DNA of 11,784 nucleotides from an uncultured Cellvibrio sp. (GCA_946886255.1 CAMPIG010000106.1:1-11784); one strand, 5' to 3'. Counted from the first letter of the stretch, positions 1 to 8,572 are shown. Numbers and translations are program-made. Notes: generated by a model not told the origin, from the letters alone.

Positions 1-279
1 GTTTTTTGTTCTTTTAATTTTTACGAGCGATTCAGCGTTAATTACAATTTAAAATATGACGCCATAACTTGTGGAGACCTCTATTTTTTTCAACAAAGTT
101 ATAAGCGACTGCGGTCAGAATCACATTTCCTCTTTGGATAAAATCTATGGCTGCGCTACTCTCTATAATCTAAACCACCATTTTATTCACCAGCGCATTA
201 CTATTGGGTAATCATTGCAACTGCTCCGTGATCTCAGGATCTGCCGGGGAGACGTGCTGTCGGTCGGGTCGAGGTGCGA
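1..279. other. Upstream intergenic region, no gene recognised
   Basis: This AT-rich stretch precedes the YfiR-family gene and probably carries the promoter of the left operon. A perfect TATAAT lies at 164-169, but no good -35 hexamer sits 16-18 bases upstream, so I do not call a promoter. A TTGGAT at 134-139 is too far away (24 bases). Frame 1 is open from base 1 to a TAA near 139-141, but the translation is rich in Phe, Tyr and Ser, resembles nothing I know and lacks a visible start, so I do not call a partial gene. The last 50 bases are markedly more GC-rich and contain the Shine-Dalgarno sequence of the next gene. Confidence 0.5.
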
Positions 280-828
280 ATGGATAAGATGCAAAAAGTT
301 TTGGCGCTGATTGCATTGCTATGTCACAGCCTTATCGTTTTCGCTGGCGGAAACCACGATGGTATCGAACATCAGGTCAAGGCCGCCTTCCTCTATAAAT
401 TTGCCGGCTATGTCGAATGGCCCGCAAGTGCTTTTTCCGCAGCGGATGAAAATTTCCAGATCGGCGTCGTCAATGCAGACGATGTGGCCGATGAACTGAT
501 CCGGTTGAATGACGGCATCCAGATCAGTGAACGATCCGTCAGTATCAAACGATTCTCTGCCACTGACCGGATCTCCGGTGTGCAGATGTTATTTGTGGGC
601 CACCAGCCCGGACAAGAATTACCCATCATCTTGCAGCAGGTTGATTCAGCCCCGGTACTCACCGTCACCGAGGAAGAAGGCGCTCTTGAATCTGGCAGCA
701 TTATTAATTTTGTTCCCGTTGATGATTACATTCGCTTTGAGATTTCTGTCACGCGCGCAAACCGTTGTGACATAAAAATAAGTGCACGTTTGCTGAACGT
801 CGCCCTGAATATTCAGAAGCGGAGTTAA
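280..828 (+). CDS. YfiR-family (DUF4154) periplasmic protein
   Basis: The 182-residue product starts with a signal peptide (about residues 1-22, hydrophobic core LALIALLCHSLIVF, likely cleavage after VFA). The mature part carries DUF4154 hallmarks: HQVKAAFLYKFAGYVEWP at 31-48, GSIINFVPVDDYIRFEIS at 139-156 and the terminal ISARLLNVALNI at 167-178. In Pseudomonas, YfiR is a periplasmic repressor that binds the CHASE8-type sensor domain of the diguanylate cyclase YfiN. The ATG at 280 is chosen because GAGG (271-274) lies 5 bases upstream; a GTG at 274 and an ATG at 289 are less well placed. The gene ends 2 bases before the kinase gene, so the two are almost certainly one operon. The mature protein has a single Cys (C163), so it cannot form the two disulfides described for P. 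aeruginosa YfiR. The exact function is inferred: most likely it modulates the neighbouring kinase. Confidence 0.85.
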   Translation: MDKMQKVLALIALLCHSLIVFAGGNHDGIEHQVKAAFLYKFAGYVEWPASAFSAADENFQIGVVNADDVADELIRLNDGIQISERSVSIKRFSATDRISGVQMLFVGHQPGQELPIILQQVDSAPVLTVTEEEGALESGSIINFVPVDDYIRFEISVTRANRCDIKISARLLNVALNIQKRS

Positions 829-830
829 CT

Positions 831-3221
831 ATGAACCCCGTCCGCCTTCGCTCAGTTCGTCAAAAATTGTTGCTCATCGTGCTGCTCGCCAATATTTTTG
901 CACTGGCTGCTGCCGGTAGCGCCTTGCTGTATCACGATTTAAATGAGTATCGCAAAACAACCGCCGCCGCATTGACCACTCTCGCCAGTATTCTTGCCCA
1001 AGGCAGTGCCGTCGCTCTGGATTTTGATGACGTTGATGTAGCCCAGGAAAACCTGGTGTTACTTGAGGCAAACCCCAGCATTGTCGTGGGTGCGATCTTC
1101 ACCAGCGAGGGGGAATTATTCGCCCGCTACGGCGATGACAATTATCAGCACGTGCTGCCCTCGCCGCCCCTCAACAACGATAGTTTTCAATTCCGTAACG
1201 GCGAGCTGATTGTGTCCAAACAAATAGTAACGCCGAGCGGTGTGGTCGGCAGTGTTTATCTGGTGCAACAATTTAATTTAGCCACCTGGCTCAGCAGCTA
1301 CCTCACCATCCTCGCCATTATTCTTGCCCTGAGCCTCGGCCTCAGTTTATTTATCTCTACGCGTTTACAACGCTGGATTTCTGTACCGATTCAAGCCATC
1401 AGCAGTGTGGCCAGGCAAGTCACTGTGCACCGTAATTATCAGTTGCGGGCAACGAAGATTACCCAGGATGAAATCGGTCAGTTGGCCGATGACTTCAACG
1501 ATATGTTGACTACGCTGGAACACGAAATTGCGGAACGCACCACCGCCGAAAAAGAGGTGCGGCAGTTTAATATGGAGCTGGAACAGCGTGTTGATCAACG
1601 CACCGCCGAGTTACAGATCGCCAACCAACACCTGACAGCGCGCACCGAAGAAGCAGAAAGCGCCAATCGCGCCAAGGCGGCGTTTCTCGCCAATATGAGC
1701 CACGAAATTCGTACGCCGATGAATGCAATTCTCGGACTCGCTTATTTGCTGGACCAAAGCGAACTTGATGCGGACTCAGCCGATCTCGTCAGAAAAATCC
1801 GTAACGCCGGGCGTTCGCTGCAATCCATCATCAACGATATTCTCGACCTGTCCAAGATTGATGCTGAGCGGTTGGAGATTGAGCATGTACCTTTCGATAT
1901 CGGAGAAGTGATTGACAACCTTGTGAGCATCACCGCTGCCAATCTCGGGGCGAAAGATATTGAACTGATCGTGTCGCCTGCGCCTGACATAAACGGTCAA
2001 CTGATTGGCGATTCCCTGCGGCTCGAACAGGTGCTCATTAACCTCGTCGGCAACGCGATTAAATTTACCGAGCGGGGATCGATTATCGTGGATATTCAGA
2101 AAGTCGCTGAACATGACAAGCATGTGGATCTGCGTTTCTCTATCAAAGACACAGGTATCGGCATTCCGCCGGAAAATCAGGCCCAGATTTTTTCGGCTTT
2201 CAGCCAGGCTGATGTTTCCACCACACGTCGTTTCGGCGGTACAGGTTTGGGCCTAACTATCTGCCGCCATCTGGTGAAATTAATGGGCGGCGATATCGGT
2301 GTGAACAGTGAACCGGATAAAGGCAGCGAATTCTGGTTTACGGTACCTTTAGATTTTGTACCAGACGGAGAGAAAAATAAAAAGCCCGTAAAACTGGATA
2401 TTCTGATTGTGGATAGCAATCCACTTGCCAGTGAGAATCTGGAGCGTATCGTGCAATCGCTCGGCTGGAGTGGAAAGCGCGCATCATCTGGCGAAATCGC
2501 CATTCAGAAACTACAGGAAAAAATTTCCGGCAAGGGAAAATTCGACGCGCTCTTAATTGATTGGAAAGTGGGCGATAGTACCGGCCTTGATGTCGCCAGA
2601 ATGATTAAAAAAGCCTACAAGGACGGCTTACCGCCGATCATCCTGATGATGCCGACCTTCGCGCGCGACGAAACACCGATGGTCAGTGGTAATATCCGCA
2701 GCGTGTTAAATAAACCGGTAACCAGTTCGTCGTTGTACAATATTATTGGCGACGTGCTACAACTTCACACGAAACAGCATAGCCTGGCAACAGCGAAGAA
2801 AAATAAAATTAAACGCCTGGCCGGCCTCCATGTACTGGTCGTAGATGACAATGCGGTAAACCGCGAAGTTGCCATGCGTTTCCTGACATCAGAAGGGGCC
2901 GATGTCAGCGTTGCGGAAGACGGTAAGATGGCCGTGGAATGGATCACGACAAATCTCGCTACGCTGGATCTGGTGTTGATGGATGTGCAGATGCCGGTGA
3001 TGGATGGTTACGAAGCCACACGCCATCTTCGCTCACTGCCTGAATGCGAGAAACTCCCGATCATTGCATTAACCGCGGGCGTCTTTGAAACACAGATCGA
3101 TGCCGCTCGCGAAGCCGGAATGAATACGGTCGTCACCAAACCGTTTAATATCGATGATCTGGTGAATGCCGTTCTTCATCTTGAAATATTAAAACGTGAA
3201 AAACATAAACGGCAGCGGTAA
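831..3221 (+). CDS. CHASE8-like hybrid sensor histidine kinase with two receiver domains
   Basis: This 796-residue inner-membrane kinase has a first membrane helix (about 12-34), a periplasmic region (about 36-150) resembling CHASE8 as found in YfiN, and a second helix (about 155-177). HAMP follows (about 178-231), then a coiled coil (about 232-282). HisKA has phosphoacceptor H291 in NMSHEIRTPMNAI. HATPase_c has the N box (QVLINLVGNAIKF, 400-412), G1 (DTGIGIP, 440-446) and G2 (GGTGLGL, 469-475). REC1 (about 521-645) keeps the phosphorylatable D577 and K628 but has VDS in place of the usual VDD acidic pair. REC2 (about 665-785) is canonical, with VDD 671-673, D718 and K770. No HPt or output domain is present, so phosphate must pass to a partner elsewhere. 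GGAG at 821-824 lies 6 bases before the ATG. The gene is translationally adjacent to the YfiR-like gene, which probably supplies its periplasmic input. Confidence 0.93.
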   Translation: MNPVRLRSVRQKLLLIVLLANIFALAAAGSALLYHDLNEYRKTTAAALTTLASILAQGSAVALDFDDVDVAQENLVLLEANPSIVVGAIFTSEGELFARYGDDNYQHVLPSPPLNNDSFQFRNGELIVSKQIVTPSGVVGSVYLVQQFNLATWLSSYLTILAIILALSLGLSLFISTRLQRWISVPIQAISSVARQVTVHRNYQLRATKITQDEIGQLADDFNDMLTTLEHEIAERTTAEKEVRQFNMELEQRVDQRTAELQIANQHLTARTEEAESANRAKAAFLANMSHEIRTPMNAILGLAYLLDQSELDADSADLVRKIRNAGRSLQSIINDILDLSKIDAERLEIEHVPFDIGEVIDNLVSITAANLGAKDIELIVSPAPDINGQLIGDSLRLEQVLINLVGNAIKFTERGSIIVDIQKVAEHDKHVDLRFSIKDTGIGIPPENQAQIFSAFSQADVSTTRRFGGTGLGLTICRHLVKLMGGDIGVNSEPDKGSEFWFTVPLDFVPDGEKNKKPVKLDILIVDSNPLASENLERIVQSLGWSGKRASSGEIAIQKLQEKISGKGKFDALLIDWKVGDSTGLDVARMIKKAYKDGLPPIILMMPTFARDETPMVSGNIRSVLNKPVTSSSLYNIIGDVLQLHTKQHSLATAKKNKIKRLAGLHVLVVDDNAVNREVAMRFLTSEGADVSVAEDGKMAVEWITTNLATLDLVLMDVQMPVMDGYEATRHLRSLPECEKLPIIALTAGVFETQIDAAREAGMNTVVTKPFNIDDLVNAVLHLEILKREKHKRQR

Positions 3222-3326
3222 TTTTTTTGCCATAACGAATCGATTAACAGTTTGCATATGCTCAGGCAGTCTATAGCAGGTGCAAGCAAAAAAACGAACG
3301 GAATATCTAACAACGAGCGGTTAAAA

Positions 3327-5318
3327 ATGCGCCACTTAAAATCAACATCAGCAACTGTCAAATGTCTCTGCAGTCTGGGGGCCTTATTGTTCACGCAAAG
3401 CTCGTTGGCCAATGGTAATTACATGGCAATGAGCCTTGAGCAACTCCTGAATGTAAAGGTGCATAGTGCGGCCAAAAAATCAGAGTCGCTCGGCGATACA
3501 TCGGCGGCGATTTACGCCATCACCAGCGCAGACATCGAACGGTCAGGCGTGACAACCATCCCGGATGCCTTGCGCATGGTTCCCGGCGTTGAAGTTGCAC
3601 AAGCAGATTCCAACAGCTGGGCAATCAGTATTCGCGGTTTTAACAGCGCTCTGGCCAATAAATTATTAGTTCTCGTCGATGGCAGGACCATCTATAACCC
3701 GGTGTTCGGCGGTGTCTTATGGGAAGCGCACGACCTCATGCTGGAGGATATCGAACGCATTGAAGTGATTCGCGGTCCCGGCGGTTCTTTGTGGGGAGCC
3801 AATGCGGTAAACGGAGTTATCAATATCACCACCAAACACACGCGGGATACTCAGGGTTCCCTCGTCAGTGCCGTCGCGGGTGACGAAGAAAAAGGTACCT
3901 TGAACGCGCGTCAAGGTGGTGTGTTTGGCGCGCGCGGTACCTATCGCGTTTACGCTAAAGGATTCAAGCGGGACTCCTCCATCAAGCCGGCTATGGGCAC
4001 TGGCTCTGCAGCAGATACCTACGACGAATGGGACGGTTATCGCGGTGGCTTCCGCATGGATTGGGCTGATGAATTTACCTTACAGGGCGATGCCTATCGC
4101 ACCGACGCGCAACAGTTGCGTCCGAATTTTTCATACGTTGTACCGACCACCATCGAGCAACAAACTATCATCTACGAAGGCGCCAATCTGCTTGGACGAT
4201 GGACGGATAAAAAGTGGAACGGCCCGACCCTAAGGATGCAAGCCTATGTCGATTGGAATCGGCGCGATGAACCGTTTAATTTTATCGACGACCGCACGAC
4301 GGTAGATCTGGAAGCACAGTACGATTTTGTGTCGACAGAACGTCATGCTGTTATTGCCGGGGCCGGGGCGCGCTGGTTGTTTGACGATAGGGAAGGAAAC
4401 CACAACGTCGAATTTACACCGCAAGAAGATGAATATGCCGTGTATAACGCGTTCGTGCAGGACAAAATTACCCTCGTGCCTGAGCGTTGGTTTTTGACCT
4501 TGGGTACTAAATTCGAACACAACGACTTTTCCGGTTACGAAGTGCAGCCCAACGTGCGATTGCAATGGCTGATGGACAACGATCAATCCTTCTGGGCGGC
4601 TATCTCACGCGCGGTGCGAACACCAACGCCCCTTGAGGAGGACCTCACCAGCACGCTCCTCACTGCACCGAGCGTGCGCGTAGCATTCGTTCCGAATGAC
4701 GATGTAGCATCGGAAGAACTCACCGCCTATGAATTTGGCTATCGCCATCAATTTACTCCCGCTTTCTCGGTAGACCTGGCCGCCTTTTATAACGACTATG
4801 ACAAACTTTCCACCGTTCGCATTGGTGATCCCGAGCTGATTAATAATGGTATTGATCCTGTACATTTTTTAGTGCCCGTACAATTCGTCAACGACATGTA
4901 TGGTCACACACGCGGTGCTGAAATAACCTCAGGCTGGACTATCACACCCACATTGCAAGTCTCTGCCAGTTACAGCTATTTATACATGTCATTGACTACC
5001 GATGACGAAGATCGCGAAGCAGCGGAGCGACTCAGCCCACGGCATCGCGCAAGCACGCGGGTGTATTGGGATATTCGCGAAAATATCATGCTTGGCGCAA
5101 CCGCCAGTTATGCAGACCGGCTGCCGGCAAGCGATGTAGATAGTTATGTGCGACTGGATCTGAATCTGGGTGTGGAGCTGACCGACAATGTTCGGTTTAA
5201 CCTCGTCGGACAGAATCTGCTTGATTCCGCGCACCGGGAATTCGGCACAATCGATGCCATCAACGCAGCAGAAATTGAACGAAGTATTTTTGCCAAATTG
5301 ACCTGGCAATTTCGTTAG
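3327..5318 (+). CDS. TonB-dependent outer-membrane receptor
   Basis: The 663-residue protein has a signal peptide with likely cleavage after SSLA (residue 28). A TonB-box-like segment follows (LEQLLNVKVHSAAKK, 37-51), then the plug domain (about 53-172) with ITSADIERSG, LRMVPGVEV, the conserved IRGFN and LVLVDGR stretches, and IERIEVIRGPGGSLWGANAV at 142-161. The remainder is a beta-barrel ending in IFAKLTWQF-R, with an aromatic residue near the C-terminus as expected for outer-membrane assembly. It is short for the class and lacks an N-terminal signalling (STN) domain. The frame is open further upstream (ATG at 3258, TTG at 3252), but the ATG at 3327 places a proper signal peptide at the N-terminus; its Shine-Dalgarno sequence is weak. 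It lies 105 bases behind the kinase gene on the same strand and may be co-transcribed. The ligand cannot be read from sequence; siderophores, cobalamin-like compounds and oligosaccharides are all possible. Confidence 0.92.
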   Translation: MRHLKSTSATVKCLCSLGALLFTQSSLANGNYMAMSLEQLLNVKVHSAAKKSESLGDTSAAIYAITSADIERSGVTTIPDALRMVPGVEVAQADSNSWAISIRGFNSALANKLLVLVDGRTIYNPVFGGVLWEAHDLMLEDIERIEVIRGPGGSLWGANAVNGVINITTKHTRDTQGSLVSAVAGDEEKGTLNARQGGVFGARGTYRVYAKGFKRDSSIKPAMGTGSAADTYDEWDGYRGGFRMDWADEFTLQGDAYRTDAQQLRPNFSYVVPTTIEQQTIIYEGANLLGRWTDKKWNGPTLRMQAYVDWNRRDEPFNFIDDRTTVDLEAQYDFVSTERHAVIAGAGARWLFDDREGNHNVEFTPQEDEYAVYNAFVQDKITLVPERWFLTLGTKFEHNDFSGYEVQPNVRLQWLMDNDQSFWAAISRAVRTPTPLEEDLTSTLLTAPSVRVAFVPNDDVASEELTAYEFGYRHQFTPAFSVDLAAFYNDYDKLSTVRIGDPELINNGIDPVHFLVPVQFVNDMYGHTRGAEITSGWTITPTLQVSASYSYLYMSLTTDDEDREAAERLSPRHRASTRVYWDIRENIMLGATASYADRLPASDVDSYVRLDLNLGVELTDNVRFNLVGQNLLDSAHREFGTIDAINAAEIERSIFAKLTWQFR

Positions 5319-5329
5319 GGAATTTTTTC

Positions 5330-5361
5330 CTGTGTCGCATCACGGTCGGGATGCGACACAG
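5330..5361. terminator. Hairpin between convergent receptor and GH16 genes
   Basis: A perfect 12-bp stem (CTGTGTCGCATC at 5330-5341 with its complement at 5350-5361) encloses an 8-base loop. It sits 11 bases after the receptor stop and 26 bases after the GH16 stop, where a bidirectional terminator is expected. Neither strand has a U-tract right after the stem: the T run (5323-5328) precedes it on the + strand. It is therefore not a textbook intrinsic terminator and may act mainly as a 3'-end stabiliser or a weak terminator. Confidence 0.6.
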
Positions 5362-5387
5362 CCTGACCATTTCAAAAGCTTGCGTCG

Positions 5388-6977
5388 TTACCGCTTGTAC
5401 ATCCGCACATAATCCACTTCCATATGGCGCGGCCAGATATCAGAATCAACGCCCGCTGCGCCGCCCCAATTACCGCCGATGGCGAGATTGAGGATCACAT
5501 AAAAGGATTTATCAAACGGCCAGGATTCCCAGCCGCGATGGTCATTGACGTAAGTAAAGTAATGCACATCGTCGATATAAAAATCCATGCGACCCTCATC
5601 CCATTCCACCGCATACACATGGAATACTTGTGTCACATCTGGCATCAACACTGAACCTTTGCGCTGCATGCCGTTAACCCAGTAATAGGCTTTATTGTGG
5701 GTAGTGGCGTGAACCTGCCCCTCGTCGTAGCCCACGTGCTCCATGATGTCGATCTCACCACTGTCGGGCCAGCCAGCGCCATAGCCGGTGTAGTCAGTTG
5801 GCATCATCCAGATCGCGGGCCAGGTGCCGCGCCCGGACGGCAACTTCGCACGCACTTCAACGCGGCCATATAGCAAGTCGCCTTTATTTTGCGAATGAAT
5901 GCGACCGGACGAATACTCGCTACCCATGTAATTATCTTTGCGGCCTTCAATGATCAGCACACCGTCCTGCACACGCACATTTTCTTCGCGATTGGTGTAA
6001 CGTTGCAGCTCGCTATTCACCCAACCCGGCGCCTGGATTTCATAATTCCATTTAGTGGGATCGGGTGCGCCGGTGTAATCAAACTCATCGAACCAGAATA
6101 ATTCCCATGCACCTTCCTCATGGGGCTGAGTAACGGTCAATGCACTCAGGATGGCTTCGTCGACCACACCGGTAAAGACAATATTGATTTCACCATCCGC
6201 AATCACAATGTTCGGCACTGTCACATCATAGGCCGTGTTGGTCGCACCACTGATATTGCGCACATCCAGTTCGGCAATACGCTCCTCGCCTTCCACCTGC
6301 ACCGAAAATATTCGTTCGCCGGCATTATTCACAATATTTTCGGCAAAGCGCAGTGTCAGGTTGTAGGTGCCGTCCGGCAATTCGTGTGCGTAGGAAAATT
6401 GTGTCCCGCGGCGTTCACTTTTGTAGAGCGTCGGGTTGTGGGTTGCTTTGATCTCAGCGGAAATTTGCCGCGTTGCACCATCAGTAAAACCTTCGTCCGC
6501 TGCATAGGCAATCCCATCCACCGACACAAACGCATCACCACCGGCATTCACCGCCCACACCACCGATTCGTTAAATACGGAAGTATCCACCACGCTCAAC
6601 TGGCGAATCGCCTCGCCGGATTTACCGTTGGAATCTGTCGCACTCACCTTCAAGGTGTGCAAGCCCGGTGGCAAATCTTCCAGCGTCCATTCATAGGGCG
6701 CTTCATCATCTGCCGCCACCAACGCATCGTTGCGATATAAAGCAACCTCCGTCGCCGTCGCGCCGCTGGCTAACGTGATTCGTGCCTTGACGCTCACCAC
6801 CATGGAAGACGCCACACTGGCACTCGGCAACGGCTCAGAAAAAGCCACCACCGGACTATCCGCCGGTGGCGTCACCGGTGGTGGTGACGCCGAAGGACCG
6901 CCACTGCCACCACAGCCGGCAAGCATAAACACCAACGCGACCAAACCAAAAACCCCAAGGCTACCGAAATTTTTCAT
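5388..6977 (-). CDS. GH16 beta-glucanase lipoprotein with Ig-like and malectin-like modules
   Basis: The product (529 residues) begins with a lipoprotein signal peptide whose lipobox is LAGC (Cys22). The +2 residue is Gly rather than Asp, favouring the outer membrane. A Pro/Ser linker (28-42) leads to an Ig-like module (about 42-131) and a malectin-like, probably carbohydrate-binding module (about 135-285). The GH16 domain (about 288-529) contains FGRVEVRAKLP-type sequence (LYGRVEVRAKLPSGRGTWPA, 369-388) and the active site GEIDIMEHVG at 407-416. E408 is the predicted nucleophile, D410 the helper and E413 the acid/base. The ExDxxE form with the extra Met is typical of laminarinase-like enzymes, so cleavage of beta-1,3 or mixed-linkage glucan is likely but unproven. 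The ATG at 6977 is chosen because it yields the signal peptide and has AAGG 6 bases upstream; the frame extends to 7073 without such support. It converges on the TonB receptor gene, hinting at shared glucan use. Confidence 0.92.
   Translation of the reverse strand: MKNFGSLGVFGLVALVFMLAGCGGSGGPSASPPPVTPPADSPVVAFSEPLPSASVASSMVVSVKARITLASGATATEVALYRNDALVAADDEAPYEWTLEDLPPGLHTLKVSATDSNGKSGEAIRQLSVVDTSVFNESVVWAVNAGGDAFVSVDGIAYAADEGFTDGATRQISAEIKATHNPTLYKSERRGTQFSYAHELPDGTYNLTLRFAENIVNNAGERIFSVQVEGEERIAELDVRNISGATNTAYDVTVPNIVIADGEINIVFTGVVDEAILSALTVTQPHEEGAWELFWFDEFDYTGAPDPTKWNYEIQAPGWVNSELQRYTNREENVRVQDGVLIIEGRKDNYMGSEYSSGRIHSQNKGDLLYGRVEVRAKLPSGRGTWPAIWMMPTDYTGYGAGWPDSGEIDIMEHVGYDEGQVHATTHNKAYYWVNGMQRKGSVLMPDVTQVFHVYAVEWDEGRMDFYIDDVHYFTYVNDHRGWESWPFDKSFYVILNLAIGGNWGGAAGVDSDIWPRHMEVDYVRMYKR
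6868..6891. repeat. Inverted repeat inside the GH16 linker-coding region
   Basis: GGCGTCACC (6868-6876) and its exact complement (6883-6891) flank a 6-base spacer, giving a 9-bp GC-rich stem near the start of the GH16 reading frame. It encodes the Ser/Pro/Val/Thr linker just after the lipobox. It may arise simply from repetitive Pro/Thr codons, but a stable hairpin here could slow translation during lipoprotein export. Confidence 0.5.
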
Positions 6978-7236
6978 AACCGACCTTAAACCTTTATGAA
7001 TTTTTATACTGATGTTTATCCACGCTGCGCCGCTGATATTCTCACCTATGGAAATAACCTGACCACGAATCAATCACGAATTTATTGTTTGAATTTGTAA
7101 AAAATTACGACAACTACAATTATGGTTATAAGTTTTGAGGTTTTTAAACACATCTTGAGAGCCCGCATGAAGAGGCGCAAGGACGTGCAGAATAGCGGAG
7201 AATAACTGATTAATTTTTTCTGCAAAAACCAGTTAT
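6978..7236. other. AT-rich region upstream of the GH16 gene
   Basis: This stretch between the GH16 start and the pgk terminator must contain the GH16 promoter on the - strand. No convincing -35/-10 pair or CRP-type site stands out. On the - strand, TTGTCG followed after 18 bases by AACAAT is the best but weak candidate. A short direct repeat, ACGAAT, occurs twice about 11 bases apart near 7065-7082. No RNA gene or ORF is recognised. The upstream in-frame codons of the GH16 frame (to 7073) lack a signal-peptide-like N-terminus and are treated as non-coding. Confidence 0.45.
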
Positions 7237-7269
7237 AAAAAAAGCACCGGACTTTCGTCAGGTGCTTTT
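7237..7269 (-). terminator. Intrinsic terminator of pgk
   Basis: Read on the - strand, AAAAGCACC pairs with GGTGCTTTT. One T/C mismatch is followed by an inner 3-bp GAC/GTC stem closed by a GAAA tetraloop. A run of seven T residues (7243-7237) overlaps and follows the stem. It begins about 19 bases after the pgk stop codon, so transcription from tkt/pgk is expected to end here rather than continue into the GH16 gene. Confidence 0.9.
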
Positions 7270-7288
7270 CGGGAGGTAATACAGAAAA

Positions 7289-8461
7289 TCAGTTCTTGGC
7301 GCGCTCTTCCAAGATGGCAACGGCAGGCAATTTTTTACCTTCCACAAATTCCAGGAAAGCACCACCACCGGTTGATACGTAAGAAATTTTGTCGGCCAGG
7401 TTCCACTTATCGATAGCGGCAAGCGTGTCGCCACCACCGGCAACAGAGAAAGCATCGCTCTCGGCAATCGCGCGGGAAATTATTTCGGTACCTTTAGCAA
7501 ACGCGTCAAACTCAAACACGCCACAGGGACCATTCCACAGCACCGTTTTAGCGTTCTTGATAATCTCAGCTACGCGCGCCGCTGTCTCGGGACCGTAGTC
7601 GATAATTTCTTCGTCCGCATTGATTTCGTTAACTTGCTTCACTTCGGTTGCGGAATTGTGATTCCACTCCTTGAAGCCATCTTTAGTTACACGCACATCT
7701 GTTGCAAACACCACTTCAGTAGCTGCACGCAGACGTTGCGCCTCAGGGATCAAATCTTTCTCGTACAGAGAATTGCCCACTTCATTACCGGCAGATGCAA
7801 CGAAGGTATTAGAGATGCCACCGCCAACCACCAACACATCAGCAATTTTGGACAAGGCGTCGAGCACGCTCAATTTGCTCGACACTTTTGAACCGCCAAC
7901 AATCGCAACCAACGGACGGGCAGGCTTATCCAATACCTTAGCCAGCGCGTCCAGCTCGGCAGCCAACAAAGGACCGGCACAGGCAATCGGTGCAAACCTG
8001 GCAACACCGTGAGTCGAGGCTTGCGCGCGGTGCGCCGTACCGAAGGCATCCATCACAAACACATCACACAACGCCGCCATTTTTTTGGACAGCTCATCAG
8101 AATTTTTACCTTCACCCACATTAAAACGAACGTTTTCCAGCAACACCAGGTCGCCACTCATCTCAAAGCCATCAACCCAATCTTTTACCAACGGCACTTC
8201 ACGAACAAGTTTTTTGCTCAGGTATTCTGCCACCGGCGCGAGCGAAGCGGCTTCGTCATAAACACCTTCTTCCGGACGACCGAGGTGCGACATCACCATC
8301 ACCTTTGCACCTTTTTCCAAGGCTGCCTTGATAGTCGGAATGGATGCATCAATGCGCACCGCGCTGGTAATTCTTCCGTCCTCCAGCGGCACGTTCAGAT
8401 CCTGACGAATCAATACACGCTTACCGGCGAGATCCTGGTCTTTCATCAATTTAACAGTCAT
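7289..8461 (-). CDS. pgk: Phosphoglycerate kinase
   Basis: This cytosolic enzyme reversibly transfers phosphate between 1,3-bisphosphoglycerate and ADP in glycolysis and gluconeogenesis. The 390 residues match the usual bacterial length (E. coli 387). The N-terminal substrate-binding half shows [11 protein letters not shown] (16-26), SHLGRP (58-63) and ENVRFN (109-114). The nucleotide-binding half shows GGSKVSSK (189-196), [12 protein letters not shown] (307-318), the loop [10 protein letters not shown] (341-350) and the C-terminal [14 protein letters not shown] (363-376). The start is the ATG at 8461, preceded by GAGGA with 5 bases of spacing; a TTG four codons upstream overlaps this Shine-Dalgarno sequence and is unlikely. 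It lies 306 bases downstream of tkt on the same strand and is followed by a strong terminator, so it ends the transcript. Neither fba nor pyk follows, although these often accompany pgk in related bacteria. Confidence 0.98.
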   Translation of the reverse strand: MTVKLMKDQDLAGKRVLIRQDLNVPLEDGRITSAVRIDASIPTIKAALEKGAKVMVMSHLGRPEEGVYDEAASLAPVAEYLSKKLVREVPLVKDWVDGFEMSGDLVLLENVRFNVGEGKNSDELSKKMAALCDVFVMDAFGTAHRAQASTHGVARFAPIACAGPLLAAELDALAKVLDKPARPLVAIVGGSKVSSKLSVLDALSKIADVLVVGGGISNTFVASAGNEVGNSLYEKDLIPEAQRLRAATEVVFATDVRVTKDGFKEWNHNSATEVKQVNEINADEEIIDYGPETAARVAEIIKNAKTVLWNGPCGVFEFDAFAKGTEIISRAIAESDAFSVAGGGDTLAAIDKWNLADKISYVSTGGGAFLEFVEGKKLPAVAILEERAKN

Positions 8462-8572
8462 GGTGATCCTCAAAAGTTGCTAGATACTGGTATTGGATTT
8501 CGAATAAGCGGCTCACGCAAAGCCATGCCGAAGAAGATGCGGTTTTACCGTGCCGCCACACAACGTACTGAG

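Noticed and set aside
1..141. C-terminal fragment of an upstream gene in frame 1
   Set aside because: The open stretch is short, AT-rich and has an odd composition with no recognisable motif. An open frame of this size is plausible by chance.
6120..6740. 206-codon open frame on the + strand opposite the GH16 gene
   Set aside because: It is antisense to the Ig-like and malectin-like modules, which have clear domain logic on the - strand. It has no Shine-Dalgarno sequence and no known family resemblance.
8470..8526. 18-residue ORF (- strand) ending in the pgk Shine-Dalgarno sequence, a possible leader peptide
   Set aside because: It has no Shine-Dalgarno sequence of its own, no regulatory codon run and no paired attenuator structure. 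The overlap with the pgk ribosome site is likely chance.
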